A stretch of DNA of 64,000 bases from Bolinopsis microptera (Eukaryota; Ctenophora; Tentaculata; Lobata; Bolinopsidae): NCBI RefSeq assembly GCF_026151205.1, contig NC_087073.1, positions 19,542,658 through 19,606,657 on the forward strand, written 5' to 3'. A program made the translations under genes and the position numbers. A model generated the notes under the pieces. The model had not been told where the DNA came from. It worked only from the letters and a program-made list of their open reading frames with translations, and ran no database searches. Shown one piece after another: positions 32,034 through 42,846 of this stretch (positions within the stretch are counted from its first letter, which is position 1; every line of letters starts with the position of its first letter).

Positions 32034-32219
32034 TCACACATAAGCCCGGCAATATCCAAGTAGCCCGATGGCCGACACGTGTTCACGAACAGTTTTTCCA
32101 CTTGTACTAACCGATTTGACAGTGCTGCATGTCTTGATAGCAGGTTTTTTGATATCAGGCTTCTTGATAACAGGTTTCTTGATAGCAGGAATGCTCTCAA
32201 TCTTCGGACTACTCTTTGG
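32034..32219 (-). pseudogene. Possible exon with IKKP repeats
   Basis: After a tgtttttcag acceptor the minus strand reads PKSSPKIESIPAIKKPVIKK, a short IKKPxIKKP repeat, then TCSTVKSVSTSGKTVREH to a TGA. It may be the 5' exon of the KDZ-like gene downstream, but no join is proven. The + strand shows the matching ttcttgata repeats. Confidence 0.3.
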
Positions 32220-32569
32220 CTGAAAAACAATAGTTATTTCAATGAATGTTTATACCAAATGAAAACGAATGTAGGATAGTACACATTGCTGCGATAAGTT
32301 ATGAAGCGTACGTTACAACATTCATATTATAGCTATGTTACATCGATTCGTTGACATTTGACAAGATATACTTACAGGGAGAAAATCATCCTAGCTCGAA
32401 CTGTATGTTTCTTGGAGCAATTTGTTCATTTGTGATGAAATATTGTTCCTGTGCAGGTAACAGTTAAATTAAATAAGTTTTGGAATGTAAGTCAAAACCA
32501 TGTAAATCTATTAGTATTAAGTTGATCAACCAAATAATGGCATAGGTGGTGTCCAACCGTGTCCATGTC

Positions 32570-34798
32570 GATTGGGCGACATCTGTCCGACAACGACATC
32601 TGTCCGACAGCCGAATTAGGGATTTCGGACAGATATCGCTGTCGGACAGGAGTCGTTTTTGGCGACATCTGTCCGAATTTCGGATCATATTGTAATTTCG
32701 GTTCACATTCGTATTTCAGAAGCTCACGGGTAATCTTGTGACGTTGCTCCCATTGTTCTAATGCTGATGTGATCCATTGAAATATGATCCATCGATGATT
32801 CGATACATGATTGACTAGTTGAGAACAGGAACGTCAGATCGTGCTAGCCGTAAACTAACAAGCTGGCGATCACATCACAGTACATATAAGACAGCGGTCC
32901 ACAATTGCAACTAATCTTCAGTTTATCCCTGGACCAAAACAAGGCTCGGAGAACCCTGTCCTGAATGGCTTCCGATACGTCTTCGACAAACGAAGAGACG
33001 ACACCACCCACAATTATGACGGTCCATGATAATGGATCTATAATTTAATTTTAATCCTGTGTATTCCTGTGTAATCCACCCACTGGAAATATTCGGATTT
33101 CCGAAAGGGTTGCAGAGCCCGCATCTCTACCGTGGACAAACAACTGATCACTCCTACTACTGCCCACCATGCTGAAATGACCGTCCACGTCAGCAAACAG
33201 AACTTGAAAAGAAAAGCTTCTGGTGGAGATCAACCGACGAAATACCTCGTATCTGAATCAGTTGGTGGATTGGGTTATGAATCTAGAGCAAAGCTTAGTT
33301 TCCAGCTATCACCCCTCAACAGAATGGTACAGAGCTGCAGAAAAGCAGCAAACAGACACCCTTCTAACCCTTCTAATCTGGAAACACTCTCCATTCCTGC
33401 AAACTATATGCTCTCTACCGACAACGAACCAGTGATGCTCTGGGACTCTGGATGGGACGAAGATACTCGACGATCTTTCCTTTAAGGGACTGCTAAGAAC
33501 GCAGATCATATATTATATGGCGGACGCGGAGCATTGGGTAGATCATATCTCAAATTGGAAATGTTACGTATACAATTACAAATTAGTGAGTAACAGTTCA
33601 TGAGTTCAGATCATGTCTCTAAATGGAAATGTGTGGAAATGTGTTGAAAATGAAATCAGATAATAATTTCGGACAGATGTCGTTTTTTTCTGGTACCTTG
33701 AGTCGGACAGATCTCGCTGTCGGACACGAGTCGTGTTACCGACTTACCGACCATGTCACGGCGCAAAGGCTCAGGTCGTTGCACTTTTAACAATAACAGT
33801 TTTAATGATTAACTGGTTTAGCTGGCAACCTCTGAGGTATGGATTTCGTCTCTACTACATCGGCTAAAGGTTTACTCTGTGGTTAGATGTGTCCCATTAG
33901 CTTCAATCAAAATCTATCGTGATAGTTAAAGTATTAGGAAATAGTCTGGCCCCACTAAAATCTTGTTTTAAGAAACACCAATAAAAGCAACACTTTTGGT
34001 TCATACCTTTACGTAAAAAAACATGTAACTTTTCACGTTTGTTATATCAGATATAATGGTCACCACGTCATCATTCTGTCGAGTCCAAGTTCCTGAAATT
34101 TAGACCCTTAAAAATTAAAATCGATGATATCAATCACAAACAATCTTCCTAACTTAACTTGTTACAATATTTTAATTGCATAACTTGACAAAGACTCACC
34201 ACTACGTTCCCTACTGTAGCTTATGATATCAGTCAGTAGCTCATTCATTCAATCGTTTAAAAACTGACTTTCAGCAGACAAAGCTCCAAACTTTTGCTAT
34301 GCAGTCTATACAATGTAATTCAGTTAATATAATAATTTTAATAGATCCAAAATTAAATAACAATAAATCCAAGTTTGGTAACACGACATCTGTCCGACAG
34401 CGACATCTGTCCGACAGCACTATTTTCGTGTATTTGAAGTGATATCTCAAATTTGGCACATAGAAATTTATCCAAACTTGCACAAGTTATTTGTCTTAAA
34501 GCTATCTTACTATCTAGAAAGTTTCAAGAAAATCGTATCGTTGGATCTCCAGATATATGCTTTGGAACCACTGAAACAACCGAATTGGATATATTTTTTG
34601 TGTTTAAGGTAATATCTTAAAGTTAAACTTGGCACATAGAAACTCGCTCAAACTTACACAGATTATTCGTCCTATAACCAACATACTTTGTGGAAAGTTT
34701 TAAGAAAATCGTACGGTAGGATCCGACATAAACTATTGTCCAAATAACCTATTTTCTGAGTCGGACAGATGTCGCTGTCGGACAGATGTCGCCCAATC
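32570..34798. mobile_element. MULE-like element with iterated termini
   Basis: Terminal inverted repeat gattgggcgacatctgtccg at both ends (right end read inward). Subterminal arrays of cgacatctgtccgacag occur at 32570-32690, about 33665-33740, 34383-34420 and 34755-34798. It encloses a + strand transposase fragment. No clear target duplication was found: the left flank is unique DNA and the right flank is the 99-bp minisatellite, which suggests a rearranged end. Two diverged repeats (about 34425-34560 and 34600-34730, both with ggcacatagaaa) lie in the right part. Confidence 0.7.
33132..33485 (+). pseudogene. MULE transposase N-terminal fragment
   Basis: 117-codon frame. The C-terminal half (LSPLNRMVQSCRKAANRHPS, then IPANYM, then NEPVMLWDSGWDEDTR) resembles the linker between FLYWCH finger and DDE core in animal MULE transposases (typical form: IP..y...g..FLl.DSG). 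No finger, no catalytic core. Confidence 0.5.
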
Positions 34799-35160
34799 AA
34801 TTGGAACCATCAAGGGGAATAAAATTAAATTATTGGATGCCAGGAACTAGAATTAAATATACTGGAATACTGTGTTTCCCTGAAGAGGTCTAATTCTAAT
34901 TGGAACCATCAAGGGGAATAAAATTAAATTATTGGATGCCAGGAACTAGAATTAAATATACTGGAATACTGTGTTTCCCTGTTGAGGTCTTATTCTAATT
35001 GGAACCATCAAGGGGAATAAAATTAAATTATTGGATGCCAGGAACTAGAAATAAATATACTGGAATACTGTGTTTCCCTGAAGAGGTCTAATTCTAATTG
35101 GAACCATCAAGGGGAATAAAATTAAATTATTGGATGCCAGGAACTAGAATTAAATATACT
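34799..35160. repeat. 99-bp minisatellite, first block (3.6 copies)
   Basis: Units start at 34801, 34900, 34999 and 35098 with ttggaaccatcaaggggaat; period 99 bp. The block is cut by an inserted TIR element at 35160. Confidence 0.92.
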
Positions 35161-35886
35161 TAGTAGAGGCTCTTACGGGCAAAAAGACGTGTTTTCTGCT
35201 ACGAGTTTAGAGACCTAACCGCTAATTGGACACAATAGTATGATGTCTAAGGATCGATAATATGTTAAGAAGTATAAATTTGGCCTTATTAGTCACATGC
35301 TATTCTAATGCGCGTTTTAAACTTTGACAGTCTATTACTCTAATGTCCGTATGCTCCAAATTCCCTTTTAAATACGACCTTGGCTTTAAATATAAAGCTG
35401 GTCTCCCCTTTACAGCGGGGCTTTAAAATTTTTCGTATGCTCCAAAAATTTAAAGGTCGCCTTTAAATCTAAATACGAGGTCATCTTTATCGATAAAGGG
35501 GACCTGAACTTTAGCTACTTTGCCGGTATGCTCCAAAATTTGAAGACGAGCTGCTCTTAAAAAACGGTCATCTCCATATTTGGAGTGAGAATTGACCAAA
35601 TAAGGCAGACCCAGTTTTACTTCCTGTTCACACCTTCCGGGACATCCGTGACACTTCCTCTCACTCAGGTATGGTTTACTGCAGCTTTTCTTTGATCTCT
35701 ATTTCCAGCTTATTACTGTATTACTGAAGTCTAACTTTTTACTCATGTCTCGATCGCTTGCTTTTTACTGTCGTTTTAGACAGGGCAAGCTCTGTACGGT
35801 AGTTTAGTAAATGTATTGATCGTTATTTTTGCCACTTCATTCGAATTAATTAAACCATTTTGTCAGTCGTGAATCGAGTCAGAGCA

Positions 35887-36951
35887 ATGGAAGACGCATT
35901 AGATGTGCTTGAGAACGTTGAACCAAATGAATATGTCAGAAGACCTATGAAAGATCGAATGAACCCATTGAGTCAGTATGATGATACAGAGTTCTACATT
36001 CGTTTTCGCCTTAAGAAGGATGGATTCCAGTACTTTTTCAGTTTAGTGGAGAATCAACTTAAAGAGCGTAGAGGCCGTGGACGGTTCCCGTCAGTTCCAC
36101 CAATCATGCAACTTGCTGTGACTCTGCGTTACTATGCCACTGGTGGATTTCAATCGACAACAGGGGATCTCTTTGGACTTCACCAATCGACAGTTTGAGT
36201 TAGCCGACTGATAAAGATTACATCCGAAATCATAGCTTCACTTGCACAGGATACCATCAAGACTCCAAGCTCTGAAGAGTCTCTTAAAAGCAATATGTTC
36301 TTCCTGGAATATAGTAGTCTCCCTGGTGTCACCGGTATAGTCGATGGGACTCACATTTGGATTCAATCTCCAGGGGGACAAACTGCTGAGCTTTACCGGA
36401 ACAGAAAGGGATGGTTCAGTCTTAACGTTCAGGTGGTGTGCAATGAGAAGCACAAATTCCTAAATGTGGTGGCACGATGGCCTGGTTCAGTTCACGACTC
36501 CAGGATATGGAAGAATAGCAAGATCTGTAGAGATCTGGAGGAGGGCAGACTGCAAGGAGTCCTTTTAGGTGATTCTGCATACCCTCTGTCGAAACAACTG
36601 CTGGTTCCATTCGACTATCCATGTTCGACTGCTCAACATGGGCGGTTCAACCGCGCTTTGTGCAGATGTCGGGTCTTTATCGAGCAGACCATCGGAATAT
36701 GGAAGCGACGCTTCCCAGTGCTGTCGTACAAAGTTAGAAAGAGTCCAGAGAATGCGGCAGTGGTAATTGTAGCTACGGCTGTGTTGCACAACTTGTGCAC
36801 TGATTTGAATCAGCCTGTGCCAGGAGACGACCCTATTAATGAAGCTGAACTAAACCTAAACAACTTGTATGACGATGAGCCATTCACTCCTGACGAAGAT
36901 TTCGTTTTCACTGGCAAAGAAATTAGGGATGCTTTGGTCGAAAGATTCTAG
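35887..36951 (+). pseudogene. HARBI1-like: Harbinger DDE transposase with one in-frame stop
   Basis: One frame of 355 codons interrupted only by TGA at 36196-36198. The N-terminal helix-turn-helix part contains FYIRFRLKKDGFQYFFSLV and ends LFGLHQSTV; after the stop the frame continues VSRLIKITSEIIASLAQD. The DDE_Tnp_4 core shows VTGIVDGTHIWIQSPGG (first Asp), VARWPGSVHDSRIWKNS (second Asp), LLGDSAYPLSKQLLVPF and RCRVFIEQTIGIWKRRF (Glu). Relatives read STVSR at the stop, so the six bases tgagtt look like a small insertion that added the stop; the rest is intact. The start at ATG 35887 follows a tgtcag acceptor-like site. Without readthrough the protein is cut after the DNA-binding half. Confidence 0.9.
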
Positions 36952-37417
36952 TGCAACTATCGGCCACAACAGATTTGAACTCTATAAGCTATTACCTTAT
37001 TTTTGCTTGTTGATTAATTTTTGCAAGTAGTATTATTGTAGAGTGCATGTGTTCTGGATGGCACCTACCTTTCACATTTCATAGAGGTATTGAATCATAT
37101 TGCGGAGCCGTACTGTAAAATAGGAAATCATGACTTCATTTACATTTAGAAATTATGACAAATCATGCCACGACGTATTAAATTATTAAATATTCTTTCG
37201 TTCATGTTTGACTTTGTGGCTATTACCTATTTCTTTCTCAAATTTCTTTCTTGTAAAATATCTTGTAGTTATTCGTTATAACATAATTTTATCTCGATTT
37301 AACATATTGTGCATACCAGCTAGTGGCTACTCATACTTCACTTGTGTTGTTATATCTTAAAATTTCTCCGTTTTTTCAAATAATTAACATATTTTGTCTT
37401 AGGGAGATCAAACTAAT

Positions 37418-38311
37418 ATGAAGAATGAAATAGATCAGGTGGAACCCACAACGTGCAAGAAAGAACCAAGTGAATCTGATGGTAACTGTAAGAAAAAGGG
37501 GAAAAATTGGTCTAAGTCAGAAGAAGGGATATTAATGGACCTGATAGCGGACAAGCGGGATATTATAGAATCAAAAGCCACTAATCGCACATTTAAAAAC
37601 TTGAATCTGAAAAATCAAGCGTGGAAAGAGGTTTTTGCATTATACAACAATAACTTGGGTGTTAATCACCGCAGTATTGAGCAGCTCAAGAGCAAATGGG
37701 ACAATCTGAAAACTTCTGCCAAGAAAAGGAGTGATGCACTGAAACGGCATCTAAATCAGACTGGAGCAGCCCCCAATCCTAAACTGAATCTGAGCCCGAA
37801 TGAAGAAAAGATACTGGGAATCATGATGGGGGCCTTTGATCCAATCAAGAACGAATACGACAGCGATAACGCAATTGAGGAGAAGGAAACTAAAGTGGAG
37901 ATGACTGGTTGTGTGAGCCCTGTTGCCACTGTGATTGATTTGGAAGAGGACTCCCGGCCAGAGGGTCAGCTGGAAGAGACAGATGACATGGAGACGGCAA
38001 CAAGGAAGCGTGACGTTGACGTGATGAAGACACCAGGTAACAGTGGGACTGCCGCCTCTAAAAGACCCAAGACTCAGGCACAGACTGTTAACCAGCTAAG
38101 AATGGACTATATGGAGCTACAGAAGACGCTGCTGCTAGAACGGCACCAGAGATATATGCAGCTGATGGACACTTTGGAAACCTGTGCTAGGGAAACCTCC
38201 AGGTTGCGTGAAGAGAGACCAGAGCACAGCCAGCTGCAGGATTTGGAGACAAACACTCAGCTGGCAGACCTCATCACCCAAAGTTTTGGGGTCATATCTG
38301 AGGACAACTGA
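37418..38311 (+). CDS. Harbinger Myb/SANT-like accessory protein
   Basis: Intact 297-codon ORF. Residues about 27-110 form a trihelical Myb/SANT-like domain (GKNWSKSEEGILMDLIADKR ... AWKEVFALYN ... RSIEQLKSKWDNLKTSAKKR). An acidic Ser/Glu-rich middle follows, then a basic patch (SKRPKT) and a C-terminal coiled coil (QLRMDYMELQKTLLLERHQR). In PIF/Harbinger elements this second protein binds the transposase and carries it into the nucleus and to DNA. It lies 466 bp downstream of the transposase on the same strand. A pyrimidine-AG precedes the ATG by about 16 bases. Confidence 0.88.
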   Translation: MKNEIDQVEPTTCKKEPSESDGNCKKKGKNWSKSEEGILMDLIADKRDIIESKATNRTFKNLNLKNQAWKEVFALYNNNLGVNHRSIEQLKSKWDNLKTSAKKRSDALKRHLNQTGAAPNPKLNLSPNEEKILGIMMGAFDPIKNEYDSDNAIEEKETKVEMTGCVSPVATVIDLEEDSRPEGQLEETDDMETATRKRDVDVMKTPGNSGTAASKRPKTQAQTVNQLRMDYMELQKTLLLERHQRYMQLMDTLETCARETSRLREERPEHSQLQDLETNTQLADLITQSFGVISEDN

Positions 38312-39483
38312 ATTTATACTAGTACCTGATAATATATGCAAATGATATGTACAGTTATACACAACTGCAATTTCTACCTACAATTTTTTTTGACAATTTT
38401 ATATACAATTTTTATTGACAAGATTTTACTGCACAATGTCAATACGACAGTTTTATTCCTTTGTTTGACAAATATGGCCTTCGGTATGACAAAAACTTGA
38501 GCATCGCATTTCGTAAATTATCAGGCACAGTTCTAGTGCCATTTAAAGACGACCTTGTCGTTTAAAGTACATGGGGACCCTACTTTAAATTTTCTTCGTT
38601 TAAAGTCCAACTTTAAGGGTGACCTGGCTTTTATAATTTTGGAGCATACCGGTTTAAAGTCAGCTTTACAAGGTGCCCTTTAAATTTAAAAAAATGGCGT
38701 AAAAATTTGGTTTGCATGCGAAATTATACAAAACACAACTTTAAAGCTCAGTTGGGCTTTAAATGGGCTTTAAAGTCGACTTAACCGTTTGGAGCATACG
38801 GACATAAGGCAAATAGAGTAATTATATTCATATTTTGTCAGCAATAAGATCACATTATTTTCTATTTGGTGTGAAAATATGAGCTAGAACGGACATAATC
38901 TCGCTGAGTCATAGCTGTTTGAAATTTATGATGAACGCGCGGGTGCCAATTGATAACAACTAAATGCTTTTGCGCGTAGGGCGCGTCAAAAATTTGGCAA
39001 AAACGCTTGCGGAGTGACAATATTCAAACTTCGATAAAGTATATGAAGTGGGTACTTCTCGGAAAGGAAAAATTTAGGCAAACACGATGAAACTATTTTT
39101 GGGTTGATTTGATACAACTGCAAAAAATTATTCAAACTTCAAGCAAAAAAGTCAAAATTTTTACCACTTTTTTGGATTTTACCCCAGAGAAAATAGAGGG
39201 ATTTGTTTTATTTTTATACCATCTTGTGCGGCTGTCTTTCAGCTATCTCCATGCAAGTTTTGCCGACATGCCAACAAAATTAACTTGCTCAAAATATCAA
39301 AAAACATGGTTTTTTGGCCTATTTTTGGCCCAAAAATCGGTTTTTGCAATTTTTACCCAGAAAAATCAGTCCAATCCTCTTGAAACTACTTTTAATCGAT
39401 TCTACGGTCAAAAATACGTCTGGTAAGGTGTATCTGGGGTCCCTGGCGTATCGAGCAGACAATGCCCGTAAGAGCCTCTACTA

Positions 39484-40723
39484 ACTGGAATACTGTGTTT
39501 CCCTGAAGAGGTCTAATTCTAATTGGAACCATCAAGGGGAATAAAATTAAATTATTGGATGCCAGGAACTAGAATTAAATATACTGGAATACTGTGTTTC
39601 CCTGAAGAGGTCTAATTCTAATTGGAACCATCTAGGGGAATAAAATTAAATTATTGGATGCCAGGAACTAGAATTAAATATACTGGAATACTGTGTTTCC
39701 CTGAAGAGGTCTAATTCTAATTGGAACCATCTAGGGGAATAAAATTAAATTATTGGATGCCAGGAACTAGAATTAAATATACTGGAATACTGTGTTTCAC
39801 TGAAGAGGTCTAATTCTAATTGGAACCATCAAGGGGAATAAAATTAAATTATTGGATGCCAGGAACTAGAATTAAATATACTGGAATACTGTGTTTCCCT
39901 GAAGAGGTCTAATTCTAATTGGAACCATCAAGGGGAATAAAATTGAATTATTGGATGCAAGGAACTAGAAATAAATATACTGGAATACTGTGTTTCCCTG
40001 AAGAGGTCTAATTCTAATTGGAACCATCAAGGGGAATAAAATTGAATTATTGGATGCCAGGAACTAGAAATAAATATACTGGAATACTGTGTTTCCCTGA
40101 AGAGGTCTAATTCTAATTGAAACCATCAAGGGGAATAAAATTAAATTATTGGATGCCAGGAACTAGAATTAAATATACTGGAATACTGTGTTTCCCTGAA
40201 GAGGTCTAATTCTAATTGGAACCATCAAGGGGAATAAAATTAAATTATTGGATGCCAGGAACTAGAAATAAATATACTGGAATACTGTGTTTCCCTGAAG
40301 AGGTCTAATTCTAATTGGAACCATCAAGGGGAATAAAATTAAATTATTGGATGCCAGGAACTAGAAATAAATATACTGGAATACTGTGTTTCCCTGAAGA
40401 GGTCTAATTCTAATTAACACCATCAAGGGGAATAAAATTAAATTATTGGATGCCAGGAACTAGAATTAAATATACTGGAATACTGTGTTTCCCTGAAGAG
40501 GTCTAATTCTAATTGGAACCATCAAGGGGAATAAAATTAAATTATTGGATGCCAGGAACTAGAAATAAATATACTGGAATACTGTGTTTCCCTGAAGAGG
40601 TCTAATTCTAATTGGAACCATCAAGGGGAATAAAATTAAATTATTGGATGCCAGGAACTAGAATTAAATATACTGGAATACTGTGTTTCCCTGAAGAGGT
40701 CTAATTCTAATTGGAACCATCAA
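39484..40723. repeat. 99-bp minisatellite, middle block (about 12.5 copies)
   Basis: Continues the array in the same phase after element X copy 1 (next unit start at 39523, period 99). Copies differ by single bases, e.g. aagg/tagg, aatt/aaat. Confidence 0.92.
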
Positions 40724-41584
40724 TAGTAGAGGCTCTTACGGGCAAAAAGACGTGTTTTCTGCTACGAGTTTAGAGACCTAACCGCTAATTGGACACAATA
40801 GTATGATGTCTAAGGATCGATAATATGTTAAGAAGTATAAATTTGGCCTTATTAGTCACGTGCTATACCAATGCGCGTTTTAAACTTTGACAGTCTATTA
40901 CTCTAAGGCAAATAGAGTAATTATTTTCATATTTTGTCAGCAATAAGATCACATTATTTTCTATTTAGTGTGAAAATATGAGCTAGAACGGACATAATCT
41001 CGCTGAGTTATAGCTGTTTGAAATTTATGATGAACGCGCGGGTGCCAATTGATAACAACTAAATGCTTTTGCGCGTAGTGCGCGTCGAAAATGTGGCAAA
41101 AACGCTTGCGGAGTGACAATATTCAAACTTCGATAAAGTATATGAAGTGGGTACTTCTCGGAAAGGAAAAATTTAGGCAAACACGATGTGACTATTTTTG
41201 GGTTGATTTAATACAACTGCAAAAAATTATTCAAACTTCAAGCAAAAAAGTCAAAATTTTTACCACTTTTTTGGATTTTTACCTCAGAACAAATAGAGGG
41301 ATTTGTTTTATTTTTATACAATCTTGTGCGGCTGTCTTTTAGCTATCTTTATGCAAGTTTTGCCGACATGCCAACAAAATTAACTTGCTCAAAATATCAA
41401 AAAACATGGTTTTTTGGCCTATTTTTGGCCCAAAAATCGGTTTTTTGCGATTTTACCCCAGAACAATCAGCCCAATCATCTTGAAACCACTTTCAATCGA
41501 TTCTACGGTCAAAAATACGTCTAGTAAGGTGTATCTGGGGTCCCTAACGTATCGAGCAGACAATGCCCGTAAGAGCCTCTACTA
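40724..41584. mobile_element. TIR element X, copy 2
   Basis: 861 bp, same ends as copy 1, target duplication caa (40721-40723 and 41585-41587) inside the minisatellite word ccatcaagggg. A few percent diverged from copy 1 and without the Harbinger insertion. Its open frames are short and not conserved between copies. Confidence 0.88.
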
Positions 41585-41690
41585 CAAGGGGAATAAAATT
41601 AAATTATTGGATGCCAGGAACTAGAAATAACTATACTGGAATACTGTGTTTCCCTGAAGAGGTCTAATTCTAATTGGAACCGTTCAGGGG
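41585..41690. repeat. 99-bp minisatellite, last block
   Basis: One final unit resuming at caaggggaataaaa and ending near 41688 (ggaaccgttcag...). Confidence 0.88.
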
Positions 41691-42693
41691 TGTTAGAATG
41701 CGCTACAAAATAAACGATTGTAAAAGAGTCGAGAAAATGATAACAGTCAATTAACGATTTGGTCCATCGAGGTAACATTTTAGAATTGCTGATGTAGTTC
41801 ACTAAGTGCTACAAAACTCAAATAAACTGAAGAGAAGTAATCGTTTTACAATTTTTTTGTTGTTGCCCTGATCAGTCGAATAAGAAAGATCGGTCGAATA
41901 AGAAAGAGAATAGAGCTTCACACAATAAGTTACAAGAAGTTAGTTGAGCAGATGAAGGAGAAAATAAAAACGAAACCATCTCAGTACCACTATATTAGGC
42001 CAAACAATGTGATAATAAGTGTTGCAAAAGAACTGATAGGGAAAACATAATGATATCACGCGACGGTCTCATATCTGAATCCGATTCCTGAGATACATCT
42101 TAGATCATGATATCGAAGTTTCCTATCCGACTCCCAATTCACGAGTCAGATCTCAAATCAAGAAAACAACACATTTTTTTTTCAAGACAACAATTATAGC
42201 AACAATTTTATAGCCGTAGGATATTGAAATCATTATATTATTCAGGAACATATGAGGGGTAATATCAGTGTTTCATATTATCTGGATGCTGATACCCAAG
42301 TTAGATCTCAGATTGTGACATCAGGGTCTCTTATTCAAGTACCGATTCCACAATGAGATTGTGAGGTATTTGACCTAAAAATTGTTTTGGTCAAATATAA
42401 TACACAAAGAAAACTTCAAATTATAATGGAGACTCCTGGTAGAGTCTAATGCACATGGCAAATTTATTCTTGTCTAAATGATTCAAATCTAAATTTATCA
42501 ATTATTATACTGTGCTGATTATTGGTCATGGCTAAAGGATTGACACTCAGCTCACTCAGATCACATGGCAATTATGACTTACAAGGCATGGTTTTCATGT
42601 GATACGTGACACGTGTAACTTAACAGCCAATCTTTTAGCCACTGCCTATTGTGTGAATAATTTCTGCTTGAGTCAGGATGTTTTGACAAAAGA
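41691..42693. other. 5' flank of PPIP5K
   Basis: AT-rich DNA between the minisatellite and the first PPIP5K coding exon. It should hold the promoter and any 5' UTR exon; no TATA or initiator can be assigned with confidence. Confidence 0.4.
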
Positions 42694-42846
42694 ATGCCAA
42701 ACTATAGGAAAAAATCAGCCAAAATGACGTTCAAAAAATCACCCTCTGCTTCTACTATCAAGACCCGCTCAGTCTTCCCTGCCAGACTGAGTGAACCGTC
42801 TTTAGCCAAAAAGTTTAAAATTGGAATTTGTGCGATGGAAAACAAG
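42694..42846 (+). CDS. PPIP5K: PPIP5K exon 1
   Basis: 51 codons, phase 0 end. Starts [20 protein letters not shown], a basic Ser/Lys-rich leader, and ends [12 protein letters not shown], the first strand of the kinase. No earlier ATG in frame without a stop; a second ATG 10 codons on is possible. Confidence 0.88.

Larger units (their letters stand above)
35344..38804 (+). mobile_element. PIF/Harbinger transposon, nested in element X
   Basis: 3461 bp with target duplication TAA (35341-35343 and 38805-38807) and terminal inverted repeats tgtccgtatgctccaaa ... tttggagcatacggaca. Element X copy 2 (near 40905) shows the empty site ctctaaggcaaatag. The word gtatgctccaaaa recurs inside the left end (about 35435 and 35528) and inverted inside the right end (about 38643). 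It carries the two genes typical of the group: a DDE transposase and a Myb/SANT-like protein. Confidence 0.93.
35161..39483. mobile_element. TIR element X, copy 1 (contains Harbinger)
   Basis: Terminal inverted repeats tagtagaggctcttacgggc ... gcccgtaagagcctctacta. Target duplication act (35158-35160 and 39484-39486), confirmed by the minisatellite consensus ...atatactggaat. Without the nested Harbinger it is about 860 bp. No ORF of its own. A 3-bp duplication with this end does not identify a superfamily for me. Confidence 0.85.

Noticed and set aside
39109-41624. ORFs in element X copies (FFG, KNLSF-rich)
   Set aside because: Different lengths and frames between the two copies and low complexity; no transposase motifs.
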